A stretch of DNA of 64,000 nucleotides from Petunia secreta (GCA_029990175.1 JARKIP010000035.1:40190001-40254000); one strand, 5' to 3'; positions 22,797 through 34,760 are shown, numbered from the stretch's first letter. Made by a program: numbers and translations. The notes: a model not told the origin generated them from the letters alone.

Positions 22797-23742
22797 GTGT
22801 CAGAGGATAAGGATATGCCTCGTATTCTTGATTATAACTTTAACATGTCGACCACGGAGCTGGTAAACGCAATAAAAGGGATGACAGACCAAGGTGTGAG
22901 GTTACCAAGGAATATGAGGACAACCCCTAGGAAGAAAGATCAAATTTTACATTGTGAGTTCCATGCTGATTATGGACATGCTACCGAGGATTGCAAGGCA
23001 CTTCGCCTCGAGGTAGCCCATCTTCTAAAAAAAGGGATGTTGGCAAAATTTCTCACGGACAAAAGGAAACAAAATTTTGCTAAGAATAGAGGAGGTGGAC
23101 AACCACCGAGGGCTCCATCCCTTAAGAGAGTCGTAAATGTAATAATAGGGGGATCAGAGGTGAATGGTGTTAATTTTGCCGCTGCAAAGAAATTTGCGAA
23201 GCTCTCAATTACTATGGAGAAAAGGACTCGAACAGGTGGTTCAGGTGAAGAAATAGTTTTTGATGAAGATGATTATGATAGGATGATGTTTCCCCATCAT
23301 GATGCTTTGGTGATCATGTTGAGGATCAATGACTCAGATGTTAAACGAGTCTTGATCGCCCCCGATAACTCGGTTAGTATTATTTGCTATGGGGTGTAAG
23401 GAAAATATGGTGAAGGACCTTATCGTCCTGAAAGCAACCATATTGACATGGTTTACCAACTCCACAGAGAAGACGTTAGGTGAGATTACTCTCACTACTA
23501 CTGCTGAAGGAGTTGATAAGAAGACAGTGTTTCAAGTAATGTCTGAGGATATGACCTACAATATTATCCTTGGGAGGCCTTGGATTAATGAGATGGAAGC
23601 TGTGCCATCCACTTTGCATCAAGTCATCATATTCTCTACTCCGTGGGGAATACGTGGAATCCGAGGCGAACAACAAGTGGCTAAGGAGTGCTACTCGACT
23701 GCTATGAAGAATAGAGTCGCCCCAAGTGGGCCATCGAAATAG
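22797..23742 (+). pseudogene. gag C-terminus and protease region of T2
   Basis: Two overlapping frames cover it. The first has a His/Cys cluster CEFHADYGHATEDC (22960-23000), the Tat version of a nucleocapsid-like motif, and ends in the first protease strand, where LIAPDNSVSIICYGV stands in place of the usual DxGSS. The second starts at 23389 after a one-base shift and includes YNIILGRPWINEM, the second conserved retropepsin strand. Catalytic Asp of the DxG triad is in the context APDNSVS, so activity is doubtful even without the shift. Confidence 0.65.
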
Positions 23743-23869
23743 AAATTAACTTGCCTGGGGTCTAGCGAGGAGGAGAGTTTGATTCTTAGACTGGACTCTC
23801 AGAAAGAAGTGGAGAAGATCCCGACATACATACAAGAGCCTCGGAAATAGAAAGCCGAGGATTCAACTG

Positions 23870-24310
23870 TTGAGTAGTTAGAATCCTTCGTTTTTGTCAA
23901 AGGAATTCGCAGAGAGAAAGGTGTTTGTGGGTTCGGAATTGGGTCCCGAGTCAAAAAAGGTTCTCGTTGAGTTGTTCAAAGCCAATGATAATTGCTTTGC
24001 CTGGTCTCATGCTGACATGGTTGGGATTGATCCCAAAATAATGACGCACAAGCTAAATATGGATCCTTACCACCCTCTGGTGAAGTAGAAGAAGAAGCTG
24101 GATGCCGGTGTAAAGAAAAAAGCTACTGAGGACGAAACTAAAAGGCTGCTCGATAATGTTTTCATAAGGGAATTAAAATACTCTGATTGGCTCGCCAATG
24201 TGGTGGTGGTGCCAAACAACAATGACAAGTTGAGGATGTGTGTTGATTATACGGATCTGAACAAAGCTTGCCCTAGAGATTCGTACCCTTTGCCTAAAAT
24301 AGATAGTTGA
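23870..24310 (+). pseudogene. RT N-terminus of T2, cut off
   Basis: Contains FAWSHADMVGIDPKI, then RMCVDYTDLNKACPRDSYPL, the first conserved RT blocks of Tat pol. One stop lies near 24087. Similarity ends after PLPKID at about 24307, so the palm with the catalytic YxDD is absent. Confidence 0.75.
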
Positions 24311-24600
24311 TGTGGGGCACATGTCTTGCATTCCGGTGTTGATAGCTTATCACTTTTGGCTTTATTTTTAGGATATAATATGCCCAACAATGATCGAATT
24401 GCGATATATTGTTAACTTGATGTGTTTGAATGTTATAGGAATGAAATGAAGGAAATTGGAGCTTAATTGGTAAAAAAAACAAGGAAGTGGCAGCGCATAC
24501 AGCCATCCATGCTTCGCATGCACTGGTGTTTGGCCTAGGAAGAGCAAAAATTGAAGAAAACAAAGGAGCAGCAGTGCAAACAGCAAATGCTTAATTTGAA
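24311..24600. other. Unassigned 290-bp segment between T2 and F
   Basis: It is neither Tat pol nor the copia gag that follows. It begins TGATGTGGGGCACATG, which resembles a gypsy LTR start, and contains a GCATGC-rich patch near 24505-24525. No end signals, primer site or coding potential are clear. It may be an LTR fragment or filler at the F junction. Confidence 0.35.
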
Positions 24601-25020
24601 GAAATTAATGCTTCTCTAAAGGGACAGGCTCTTGTATCTAATTTTATGTTCTCAGAACTTGACCTTTAACTAAATAAGATGAAGAGTGCAAATGGTAAGC
24701 AGATAATCAGTGAGGTTCAAACTTTTCTTGAGAATGAGCTTAAAAGAAGAAATGAGATTCTTTGTCAGGAAACTGAAAAGATTAGAGTTCTTAGAGAAAA
24801 GGTTGAAAAGGCTGACTATGAACTCACCAGATTAACTAAGTGGAATAAATCTTCAGAGAAAATGAATTGGATTCTTGAAAACCAAGTCTACGGAGAAAAA
24901 GGTTTAGGTTATAGGAAACCACTGCCCCCTTATAATCCCAAAAGCAAATATGTAGCTCTACCTTGCAACATGCTTTGTACCTTCTGTGGCAACATAAGTC
25001 ACTTGAAATAAAACTGCATA
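24601..25020 (+). pseudogene. gag C-terminal part of F
   Basis: A coiled-coil stretch (EIRNE-like heptads, VLREKVEKADYEL) leads into LTKWNKSSEKMNW and a zinc knuckle CTFCGNISHLK whose last part is cut by a stop near 25008. G's gag has the same order (VEWNKSSEALEW, CTHCGNTGH). The N-terminal half is gone. Confidence 0.75.
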
Positions 25021-25099
25021 AAAATGAGCAAGGCTAAATCTAAAAACAAAAAATCTGCTTTACCTGATGGCCTAAGAATGACTTAATTCATCCATTCTC

Positions 25100-26993
25100 T
25101 AACCCTTGATTGGTTTTACAGGCTGGAGTGAGAGTGATACGAGATAGAAGAAATTTTCCCTCACTCGCAGCATTTCATGGAGGCAGTGTAGCATTCAGAG
25201 GAGAAAAAAGTGGTCAGATTGTTGGCATATGAAAAGTTGGGAGATCTTTGGGTCATGCTATTGAAATGTATATTGTGTTGACGGTCTTAGACAATCTACT
25301 GAGTATCTCTCAACTATGTGACAGAGGAAATGAAGTTAGTTTTTCATCTGTGGGAAGTATTGTGAAGAACCTACAAAGTGGAGAAATGGTCATGGAAGGA
25401 AAAAGATTGAACAATGTTTACAAGGAATCATTGGGATCACTTCCTGAGAACAATTTAACTTGTTTGAATGTTCAAGAGAGTGATTCACAGCTGTGGCACA
25501 AAAGGCTGGGGCATGCTAGTCTTTCACAGCTTAACAAGCTAACATCGAAGGAACTGGTTCATGGATTACCTACAAAAAAGTTTTAAGAGATTAAGATGTG
25601 TGATGTTTGTGTCGGGGTGAAATATGCGAGATCATCATTCAAGCCAAAGAAAGTGGTGAGCACTTCAAAACCACTCGAGCTGATTGATATGGACCTTTGT
25701 GGACCGATGAGAGTCAGAAGCAGAGGGGGAAAATGGTTCGTGTTTGTGATAGTTGATGATTACTCAAGGTATACATGGACTCTATTCCTCGCTTCCAAAG
25801 ATGAAGCATTTGAAAGTTTCAAAGAATGGGCTGGGATTGTGCAGAAAAGATTAAACTTGGAATTGATAAACATCAGATCAGATCATGGCACAGAATTTGA
25901 AAATGCTAAATTCTCTGAGTACTGTAATAACTACAATATTGATCAAAACTTCTCAACACCAAGAACCGCACAGCAAAATGGAGTTGTAGAGAAGAAGAAC
26001 AAATCTTTGAAAGATATGACAAGAACCATGCTGTTAACAAGTGGTCTTGCAAGGAATTTCTGGGCTGAAGTAGTCAATACAACATGTTACTTGTTGAGCA
26101 CGTGTTCCTTAAGAGCCATCCTTAACAAAACCCCTTGTGAACTTCTCAGAGGAAGAAAGCCAAATATTGCTCACTTGAGGCCATTCAGTTGCAAGTTTTT
26201 TGTACACAATAATGGTAGGGAGGCTCTGGGTAAATTTGATACAAGAAGTGATGAAGCAATCTTCCTGGGATATTCCACTCAGAGTAAAGCTTATAAAGTA
26301 TTTAACAAAAGAACTCAGACAGTTGAGGAAAGCATGCATGTGGTGTTTGATGAGCCAGACAAAGAAGTTGCTGAGAAGGAAGGAGATGATCAGGCTATAG
26401 GCCTCGCATGAGAAGACCCTGCTGAAAGCTTGGAGAATCTTGAAGGAAAGGAAGAGCCAGGTGATGAAAATGGAGAATTGACTCAGGGGGGACAAAGAGT
26501 CAATATGTCAAGGCGAACGGCTCAGGATGATGAACCAACTGAGGAAGAAAGACCTACTCAAAATGCAACTGCAGGTTCTTCCCACCAACTACAGCAAAGA
26601 CCCTGGAAGTATAAAAGGTCACATCCTTTGAAAAATGTGTTATCAGAGTTTGGTGCTGGAATTATGACTAGGTCTGCGTTGAAGAACTTCTGTCCGTTCT
26701 TTGCTTTCCTATCCTCTATGGAACCAAAGAATGTAAAGGAAAGCTCTTGAGGATCCAGACTAGGTAATAGCAATGCAGGAGGAGCTGCATCAATTTGAGA
26801 GGAGCAAAGTGTGGCATCAGGTTCAGAGACCTAAGGACAGATCAATCATTGGAACCAAATGGGTGTTCAGAAACAAACTGGATGAACATGGCATAGTTAC
26901 CAGGAACAAATACAGATTCGTAGTTCAATGTTACAGGCAAGATGAAGGAATTGACTATGATGAGACCTTTGCACTAGTGTCTAGGATGGAAGC
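25100..26993 (+). pseudogene. Integrase and RT N-terminus of F
   Basis: The pre-integrase segment (LWHKRLGHASLSQLNKL, near 25495) and integrase core (DMDLCGP, RSDHGTEFEN, QQNGVVEKKN) are present with all three acidic residues, unlike G. A region of stops near 25080-25135 separates it from gag, and further breaks lie near 25583, 26409 and 26750. RT begins with SIIGTKWVFRNKLDEHG and stops at the H insertion after VSRMEA. Confidence 0.8.
26989..26993. repeat. Left target-site duplication of H (GAAGC)
   Basis: GAAGC before the LTR at 26994 is repeated at 33134-33138. Without H the F frame runs directly from MEA to IRML. Confidence 0.95.
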
Positions 26994-27852
26994 TGTTACA
27001 GGATTGATTTTTTGCAAATCAAACACTGCACGACAGCTACAAACTCTTGTCGACTTCAGCCTACTTTTGCCTAACGTTAAGCCTATGTTTGCCTACATTG
27101 TCAACACATATAAAAAAGCACAACAAGAAGAACAAAGGGAAAAACATAAAGGATAGGAGACAAGCATATACGATCAATGCCCAACCTTTATATTATTACT
27201 TCACTCAATAATACAAAGGATAATTTTTTTATCAAAGGCTTACACTCATATCTGATTGCCTTGGCAACGTTTTACAATGCTTAAATATAAAGGGGAACTG
27301 CTTGGGCAGTTACAATAGGATGGGGCGTGCCTGGCACATGCCTAGGCAGTTACATAGTCAAGTCAGCCACGTTTTGGATCATAGGTGCCCAAAACTCGCA
27401 CGACTGCCTAGTCATTCAGCCGCTCGCGTGCATTGCACGCCTTGTGCCATCCGCTCAGCAAATCAGCCACACCCTTTGACATTCAGCTGTGCACATGCCT
27501 ACTTTGGGTGCCATGTGCGTCCATCACTTGCCACAATTGTTCAGCTTCCTTAGCCATAGCAGTACCATGCCATGCCTTGTCTTGAAACATAGCCAATCTG
27601 CCTTGCGTTGCCTTTACTGTCATTGCCCACACTTAGCTCACACAAGCAAGCTGTCATGCCACCTCCAAGACACTTGCATTCTGCCGTCTTGCCTAAGTGC
27701 CAAGCCGGCACACTTAGACAGGCTATGTCAAGCCCACACCGAACGACTTACACATTGCTTCCCACAATCTGCCTATGCCAAGGAGCAACATACAAAACCC
27801 TTAGCATAGCCAACAACCGACGTCGATCATGTTCCAATCTGAGAGGCTAACA
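26994..27852 (-). repeat. 3' LTR of H
   Basis: Reads on the plus strand from TGTTACAGGATTG to GAGGCTAACA, matching 32277-33133. On the minus strand a TATA-like TTTATATTTAAG occurs near 27280. Just inside (27853 on) the minus strand reads TTGGGGTGGTT, the probable polypurine tract. Confidence 0.9.
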
Positions 27853-27879
27853 AACCACCCCAACTAAAAGAACTCAACG

Positions 27880-28330
27880 TCCTCGTCGAGGCTGATTTCA
27901 AGTACTCCTCAAGCTGATCTTCGAACTGCTATAAAGAAGTACTCTTCTGCCTTTCAGCTCTGCCTTTCCATTGTATTGATAATTCTGTGCGCCTATTTTT
28001 CTTAGACATACCAAGAACCCGATTATCTAAGATCTTCTCAATTTAAGCATCAGACTGCGTGCGCACCACAGGTGGCACTCTCTTGGTCTTGTGTCTATCT
28101 GAATTTTCAGCATCTTCATGATAGGGCTTTAGAAAACTCACGTGGAAAGTAAGATGTAATTTCAATCTTTTAGGTAGTCGTAATTTGTGGGCAACCTCCC
28201 AACTTTTTGCACCACCTCAAAGGGACCATCATATTTGGGAATCAGGCCCCTATGACGTGTTTTACTTTCAATTTTCTTCTAGATTTGAGGTGTCAACTTC
28301 ACAATCAGTTTAGTACGGTCACGGGCATAC
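27880..28330 (-). pseudogene. Integrase tail and chromodomain of H
   Basis: On the minus strand YDGPFEVV-like residues lead to HLTFHVSFLKPYHEDAENSD, then KTKRVPPVVRT and a chromodomain-like block with IEKILDNRVLGMSKKNRRTE and IQWKGRAE. Two stops (near 28045 and 27930) interrupt it. Chromodomains of this type guide integration to marked chromatin in the family. Confidence 0.75.
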
Positions 28331-28362
28331 CTATAAGCTGCTGGACACTTCCCACCTATTTT

Positions 28363-30610
28363 CTATTTTGCTACATCCAGCGGTGACAAAGGCTGCCTGC
28401 CAAGTACAAGCTCAAATGGGCTCAACTCTGCTACACTTGACTTGTGCAGATTGTAACAAAATTGTGCACAATCAAGCAACTCCACCCAGTTTCGTTGACT
28501 TGCAGTCATGTAATGCCTTAGATATTCCTCAAACAGATGATTGATACGTTCAGTTTGGCCATCCGTTTGTAGATGATTCGCTGTGGAAAATTTCAAATCA
28601 GTTCCCAATATGTTGAACAACGAAGTCCAAAATTTGCCTGTGAATCGAGCATCTCTATCACTCACAACGTCACTAGGCATGCCAAAATGCTTCAACGTGC
28701 TTGAAATATAATTCAGCAGCAACATCACTTGGACAAGCAATAGTAGCAGCAATAAAAACAGCATACTTGGAAAATCTATCAACAACAACATTATTGATTC
28801 CATACCATCGACTTTAGGAAACCCACCGATGAAGTCCATGGAAACTGATAGTCAAGGTCTTTCAGGGATAGGCAACAGCTGCAACAACCCAGCTTCCTTC
28901 TTTCTTTCATATTTGTCTAGTTGCCACACTAGACAAGTTTTGACATACACTTCTATGTCGTCTTTCATCTTAGGCCAGAAATAAGATCGGGACAGTATAG
29001 CAAACATTCTCTCAACACCGGGATAGCTTGTCCAAGTGGTATCATGCATCTCTTTCATTAGTTCATGATGCAGGCCATCCCCTTGAGGCACGACAATTCT
29101 CCCCCCTTTGAAATGGAGTAGATTGTCCTCAATCCAGTAGCGTCTCACTGTTCCCTCTTTCATTTAGTTCATGACTTTCACATACCACGGATCATTGATT
29201 GCACACACTTGAATTTTATCAAGGAAATCAGATTCACGCTTGCAAATAGAATAAACAGTAGCAAATACCTCTTTGCGACTTAACGCATCAGCAACTTGAT
29301 TGTGTTTCCCTGGTTTATGCTCCCATACGAAGTCATATTCAGCCAACAATTCTTGCCATCTAGCCTGCTTCAGACTCAACTTTTTCTGAGTTTTGAAGTA
29401 GGTATTAGCCACATAATCAGTTCTCACAATGAACTTCATGCCAAGCAAATAAACTTGCCAATTCTGCAAACAATGAACCAAGACAACCATTTCTTTTTCA
29501 TGTGCTGAATATCGTTGTTCACCACAATTTAGTTTCCGACTCTCAAACGCAAGTGGGTGACCCTCTTGCACAAGCACACCCCCAATAGCTTTGTCCGATG
29601 CATCAATATGCACCTCAAACGGCAACTCAAAGTCGGACAGTCTCTAAATAGGCTCAGATGCAATTACTTCTTTTAGATTATTGAAAGCATCATCACACGC
29701 CTCAGGCCATACCCACTTCATATTTTTCTTCAACAAATCAGTTAAAGTAGCAGCTTTCTTCGAGTAACCTGCAATGAATTTGTGATAGTAATTTGCCGAA
29801 CCAAGAAATGAACGCAGCTCTTTGACAGTCTTAGGAACCTGCCATTCAAAAATAGCTTGCACCTTCTTAGGGTCCATCCTCACTTGATTCTGACTTACCA
29901 AGTGCCCTAAGAATTTAATCTCTTGTCTAGCAAATTCGCACTTTTCCATCTTTACATATAATTGATATTGTCTAAGTCGAGACAATACTAACTTCAAGTG
30001 TTCAATGTGTTCTTCAAGGGACCTGCTATAAATCGCAATGTCGTCTAAGTAAACGACAACAAAATCATCAAGATATTCATAAAGCACATCATTCATCAAA
30101 TTGCAGAAAGTAGCCGGGGCATTTGTCAAACTGAACGACATCACAAGAAATTCATACGACCCATATCTAGTCACACAAGTCGTCTTAATTTCATCACCTT
30201 CCGCAATTCAAACCTGCCAATAACCTGCCCTTAAGTCTAGCTTAGTAAACCAACAAGCTTTTGACAATCTGTCCATCAAGTCTTGAACCAGCGGCACTGG
30301 GTATTTGTTCTTCACAGTCACTTTGTTCAATACACGATAATCCTCAATGATCTATCCTGCTTCTTTTTAAACAAAACAAGGGCACCAAACTGAGCTTTTG
30401 ACGGCTGAATCAAACTTACATCCAACAATTCATTAAAATATTTCCGCAATTCAGCTAACTCTTTTGGGGCCATTCCATAAGGAGATTGTGCAGTAGGCAT
30501 AGAACCAGGCAGCAACTCTATTTTATGATCAATAGCTCTCCGAGGCGGCAAAGACTTGGGCAATTTAGTGGGCATTACATCAGCAAAGTCACTCAAGACT
30601 TAAGCGACGC
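28363..30610 (-). pseudogene. RT, RNase H and integrase of H
   Basis: Order on the minus strand: LPKSLPPRRAIDHKIELLPG and the first RT block (30600-30330), RT palm with VVYLDDIAIYS (near 30055) and CEFARQEIKFLGHLVS, RNase H (IDASDKAIGGVLVQEG, VADALSRKE, 29620-29165), integrase zinc region (CLVWQ, with one Cys replaced) and core (MDFIGGFPKVDG, VVSDRDARFTG, TDGQTERINH) to 28363. Stops at about 30320, 29640, 29163 and 28845, and a shift near 30250, break the frame. Catalytic RT and integrase residues are still visible. Confidence 0.85.
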
Positions 30611-30899
30611 AATCAGGTACTTCGACTTTCACATCGAGCTTGAGTTCAATCATCACAGTAGATAGGTTTCATCACCTCTTTTCAAACCCTTTTCAATTGT
30701 TATAGTAGAAATCAAAACACTCTTGTCTTTCTTTTTTCCCTTCCTGTGTGGGTGAACACAATGGATAAAACTGGGTGACAACTCATGCATCATCATGAAA
30801 CCATCAAGATGATGCATGGAGGCAAGACAATTTTACTTCATTAGATCAATTCCAAGAATCAAATCAAAGTCGTCTAATGGAATCACCATCGGATTTGCC

Positions 30900-32245
30900 T
30901 TCCCACGCCAACTTCCCACCGAAACAGGCACATCATAAGCCATACCTACAATGGCTTATGCCTTAGTATTAACCATCTTCATGTAAGTCAGACATTTGCT
31001 CACAGATAAGCCATATTCATGTACAATTCTAGCCGAGACAAAGGTGTGTGTGGCACCCGTATCTACCATTGCCACAACAGATTTATCCCCAAGTTTCAAT
31101 TCAATATACATTAGTAGAGCATGAGGACTTTTGGAACTATCACCTGTAGCATTTAGCAAAGACATTGTTCCTAGCAATTGAAGTGGATTCACAAATGCAG
31201 CACCATTGCATCCATCATCATCACTTCCTTTTTATGAACTTGCAAGCATGGCATTCACCTTTTCTTGGTTGGGGCAATTTCTGGCTTTGTGAGCTCCTCC
31301 ACACGTCCAACAACCTTTGTTGGTTGCAGCATTTTTGCCCCTGGCAGCATTGTTATCGACTATCGCTTTTCCCTTATCACCAACATCTTTGCGCCACTCC
31401 TTCCGACAATTCCCTTTCTTCTCAGCTTTTTACGTTGGCTTTGAAGTAGAAGGACTTTCAAAAGTTCTATTGGATCGATAATCGACTAACAAATCCGCAT
31501 CATCAATAGTCGAAGGAAGATCCTTCATATTCTGCCTTCTTAACTCATTTTGTGCTCAACCTTGCATTCCAGAAATAAAGTTATGCAGCATACCCTCATC
31601 CGACATGTTTTGAATATCTAACATTAGAGAAGAAAATTCTTTGATGTATTCCCGAATGGATCCCGACTGCCTTAAGCAATTCAAACGGTCTCTAGCAAGC
31701 CATGACGCATTGTTAGGCAGAAATTGCTCCCTAATTTCCTTGCGCATTTTATCCCAACTATCAATTTTTGGACGATCGAAACTCTCATCATCCACAATCT
31801 TTGTTCTCCACCACAATTTGGCATCTCCTGCAAGATAACTTGTTGTGATGTTAACCTTTCCATTCTCTGTAATACGGGCAGTTGAGAAATAATGTTCCAT
31901 GTCACACAAGAAATTCTCAACTTGTTTGGCATTACGTGCACCATTAAACGCCTTAGGTTTAGCGACTTTAACTTTAGATCGTTCTTCATGAGTTTGAGTA
32001 GGGGCAGCAGCCAACGCCCTACATAATAGAACGAGTTCTAAGTTCACTTTCTCGTTTTCTTTTTTCGGATCTTCGATTTGGATGACTTGCCCCAAAACAG
32101 TTTCACGGACAATCTCCAAATCTACCTTCAACCTTGCAATATACGTCACTAGATGCACTAGATCAACAACATCGTCAGTTATCCCCACCTGTGCCTCTAA
32201 ACGAGCCACTCTTTCCCTCAATTCTGCACTCGTGTTCTCAGCCAT
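30900..32245 (-). pseudogene. gag and protease of H
   Basis: Gag starts MAENTSAELRERVARLEAQ at 32245 with a coiled coil, then the gag core (WWRTKIVDDESF, IREYIKEFSSLMLDI). After stops near 31555 and 31430, a knuckle CWTCGGAHKARNCP lies near 31290. Protease follows with VDTGATHTFVSA at about 31070 and DFDLILGIDLM near 30870. The DTG triad is intact. Frame broken by stops, so inactive. Confidence 0.8.
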
Positions 32246-32261
32246 TGCACCATTACAGCCA

Positions 32262-32275
32262 GGCTCCGATACCAG
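32262..32275 (-). promoter_or_regulatory. Primer-binding site of H
   Basis: The minus strand reads CTGGTATCGGAGCC, one base from the initiator-tRNA-Met type, directly inside the 5' LTR. Confidence 0.85.
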
Positions 32276-32276
32276 T

Positions 32277-33133
32277 TGTTACAGGGTTTATTTTTTGCAA
32301 ATCAAACACTGCACGGGAGCCACAAACTCTTGTCGACTTCAACCTACTTTTGCCTAACGTTCAGCCTATGTTTGCCTACGTTAGCAACACATATAAACAA
32401 GCACAACAACAAGAACAAAGGGACAAACGTAAGGGACAGGAGATAAGCATATACGGGCAGTGCCCAACCTTTATAGTATTATTTCACTTAACAATACAAA
32501 GGATATTTTCGTTTTCAAAGGCTTACACTCAAATCTGATTGCCTTGGCGACATTTTACAATGCTTACATACAAAGGGAAACAGCTTGGGGCCGTTACAAT
32601 GGGATGAGGGCGTGCCTGGCACATGCCTAGGCAGTTAAATAGTCAAGTCAGCCACGTTTTGGATCATGGGCACCCAAAACTCGCATGCCTGCCTAGTCAT
32701 TCAGCCGCTCACGTGCACTGCACGCCTTGTGCCATCCGCTCAGCAAATCAACCACACACTTTGACATTCGGCTGCGCATATGCCCACTTTGGGTGCCATG
32801 TGCGTCCATAACTTGCCACCATTTCTCAGCTTCCTTAGACATAGCAATGCCATGCCATGCCTTGTCTTGAAACTTAGCCAATCTGCCTTGCCTTCATTGT
32901 CATTGCCCACACTTTGCACATACAAGCAAGCTGTCTTGCCACCTCCAAGACACTTGCATTCTGCCATCTTGCCTAAGTGCCAAGCCGGCACACTTAGACA
33001 CACGATGTCAAAGCCCACACCGAAGAACTTATACATTGCTTCCCACAATCTACCTATGCCAAGGAGCAACATGCAAAACCCTTAGCATAGCAAACAACTG
33101 ATGTCAATCATGTTCCAATCCGAGGGGCTAACA
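32277..33133 (-). repeat. 5' LTR of H
   Basis: 857 bp, matches 26994-27852 end to end with substitutions spread throughout. Flanked on the right by GAAGC (33134-33138). Confidence 0.9.
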
Positions 33134-33399
33134 GAAGCCATAAGAATGCTGATTACCTTTGCTACATACATGAAATTTACTCTGTATCAGATAGATATAA
33201 AGAGTGCATTCTTAAATGGCTATCTGAATGAGGAGGTATATGTGATACTGCCACCTGGGTTCTTGATCAATGATTTTCCTGATCATGTATACCAACTTGA
33301 TAAGGCTCTCTATGATGTAAAACAAACACCCAGAGGAAAAATTGATAACACACTGTTCTTAAAGAAGAAAGGAAAGGACTTATTGTTGGTCCAAGTTTA
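33134..33399 (+). pseudogene. Middle part of F reverse transcriptase
   Basis: Continues from 26993: IRMLITFATYMKFTLYQIDI, NGYLNEEVYVILPPGF, DKALYDVKQTPRGKIDNTLF, LLLVQVY. It stops exactly where the catalytic YVDD would begin because B is inserted there; YVDD resumes as VDDIIFGAP at 60213. The stretch also shows an internal deletion against G (RGKIDNT where G has RAWYERLSKFLLQHGYKRG, then KIDGT). Confidence 0.85.
33395..33399. repeat. Left target-site duplication of B (GTTTA)
   Basis: Repeated as GTTTT at 60210-60214, one mismatch. Removing B joins F codons for QVY to VDDIIFGA. Confidence 0.8.
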
Positions 33400-33593
33400 T
33401 GATGCGGGGAAAATTGTAGCCAAAGCGCCAACAATCAAAAGACAAGTTTGAGAGCACAAGGAAGGCAAGTCACGGGCTCCAGGAAGCGACTTGAAGATCA
33501 TGCTATGGAGCGCCAAGGAAGAAGGACCACCTAGGCTCCAAAGGAGAGGCTCGGGAGACACATGTTGAGCCATTTCAAGACCTCCCAGGAAGA

Positions 33594-33721
33594 GGCGGAC
33601 CGCCTACTTGCAGAGGCGGACTGCCTACTTGAGGAGTAGCTCTCAGGAGTTTGGGGCGCCTGAATTAAAGGTGGACTGCCCACTTTCAAGGCTGGGGCGC
33701 CTACTTTTCAGGCGGGGTGCC
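33594..33721. repeat. GGCGGACCGCC-type cluster in the B 5' LTR
   Basis: GGCGGACCGCC, GGCGGACTGCC, GGTGGACTGCC and GGCGGGGTGCC in 128 bp. The 3' LTR counterpart (59623-59763) has GGCGGACCGCC, GGGGGACCGCC, GGTGGACCGCC and GGCGGGGCGC. Confidence 0.85.
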
Positions 33722-33839
33722 TAGTTGGCTGAGGGTCCATCCGAGTTTCCTACTACCTTGTGGTGTAATTCAAACTATAGGTCTAAATGACTTGTATTGT
33801 TTTGACTAGACTTGAGGGCTATTTAGACATTTTATTTAG

Positions 33840-33869
33840 AAGTGTGGTGAACCTATAAATACCACACTT
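33840..33869 (+). promoter_or_regulatory. LTR TATA box inside a perfect 9-bp stem (element B)
   Basis: AAGTGTGGT (33840-33848) pairs with ACCACACTT (33861-33869) around CCTATAAAT. The same hairpin is at 59882-59911. Stem sequence differs from A but position and pairing are kept. Confidence 0.75.
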
Positions 33870-34022
33870 AGTCATTTTATATCATTAGCTAGTTTGGAAG
33901 ATAGAATTGAGAAGATAGAATAGGCTTGGTCATTCTTGTTGAAGCTTGAGCTTCATGTATCTCTTATTTGGAATCCAGGATCACCGCTAGTGTGATCCAG
34001 TTAGTGGTTCAAGTCTCTTTCT

Positions 34023-34746
34023 TGAAGCTGGGCAACCCGTCACTAGGCCCTTCACTCGGAGTCAAGCCAAGAAGGTTCAAGAGGTGCATTTGTACTTGGA
34101 GAGGAAGGGCCTTGAAGATGGAAGCGATTGGAAGCCGTTCCGGATGATCAAGGCACATGCGCCAAGCATAGAAGAACCAGGCGCCCCACCTGGACCACCA
34201 GGCGCTCCGCCCTGAGAAGGTAGCCACCAGGCGCACCGCCCAGGGGTTGGACGCTCCGCGTAGCCCACCCCACTGGTCAAATTCGTGGGCGCTCCGCCCG
34301 AAACGCTGAAGGGGCGAGAATTTAAGTATTTAAAGACTATTTTGGCCCTTCGTGGTCTTTTAGCTTAAAGCCTAATGTGTGGGCATTTTAGACTATTTAC
34401 TAATGCTTGGCAAACCTCTATAAATAGCCTAGATAACTTATTTCATTCCTTAGCTAATTTTGATGATTGAAGAATATTGTTGAGAGTTGAACTCTTGTGA
34501 ATGAATGAAACAACCTTGTTTAGGACTTGTTTTTCTTCTATTGGATCTAGATGAATTCCATTCCCTCCCCGATCATTCTACTTGCGTGTTCCGGGTGTAG
34601 CTCGAGGGTAGCTGCGTAGTGTAGGTGTTCCTTGACAATCTCTCGGGGTGTATCGAAATAAGTTCTTCGGTGCTACTTGGGTTATTCGTTCGAGCCACGT
34701 CTCGCTTTATCTTTACTTTATCGCTTCCGTGTTATAACCTACATAA
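34023..34746 (+). repeat. 5' LTR of D
   Basis: Ends CCTACATAA before GTTGGTATC. It carries GGCGCTCCGCC units (34180-34299), the reverse complement of the A motif, and a TATA box (TATAAATA, 34419-34426) between CTTGGC (34406-34411) and GCCTAG (34427-34432), a stem with one mismatch. Confidence 0.82.
34180..34299. repeat. GGCGCTCCGCC-type cluster in the D LTR
   Basis: At least four units (GGCGCCCCACC, GGCGCTCCGCC, GGCGCACCGCC, GGCGCTCCGCC) plus a GACGCTCCGCG variant. Orientation is opposite to that in A. Confidence 0.85.
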
Positions 34747-34748
34747 GT

Positions 34749-34760
34749 TGGTATCAGAGC
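34749..34760 (+). promoter_or_regulatory. Primer-binding site of D
   Basis: TGGTATCAGAGC, perfect initiator-tRNA-Met type. Confidence 0.9.

Larger units (their letters stand above)
20871..24310 (+). mobile_element. T2: 5' part of a second Tat-lineage gypsy element
   Basis: It has an LTR remnant, a Tat-type primer site, gag, a knuckle/protease segment and the N-terminus of RT on the plus strand. It is cut on the left by E and on the right by the F region. T1 and T2 are separate copies because each has its own LTR right end. The rest of pol, if it survives, would lie beyond the window. Confidence 0.75.
26994..33133 (-). mobile_element. H: chromodomain Ty3/gypsy element (Galadriel/Reina-like), minus strand
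   Basis: LTRs of 859 and 857 bp, TG...CA ends (TGTTACAGG to GGCTAACA), GAAGC duplications, a primer site next to the right LTR and gag-pol read leftward. The C-terminal chromodomain near 27880-28160 makes it a chromovirus. RT and gag resemble the Galadriel group more than A or C; only a tree could settle this. Many stops make it inactive, and LTRs differ at several percent by eye. Confidence 0.9.
33400..34022 (+). repeat. 5' LTR of B, left part
   Basis: Matches 59428 onward. Interrupted at CAAGTCTCTTTCT by element D; it resumes near 37686. Contains the GC motif cluster (33594-33721) and a TATA hairpin (33840-33869). Confidence 0.88.

Noticed and set aside
1..24310. T1 and T2 as the two halves of a single Tat element
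   Set aside because: T1 ends with a complete LTR right end at about 13563 and T2 has its own LTR end and primer site. The order (pol end, LTR, LTR, gag) requires two elements.
27302..27852. Plus-strand open frames in 27300-27850 and 32130-33085
   Set aside because: They lie in the LTRs of H (minus strand), have no domain and occur in both LTR copies.
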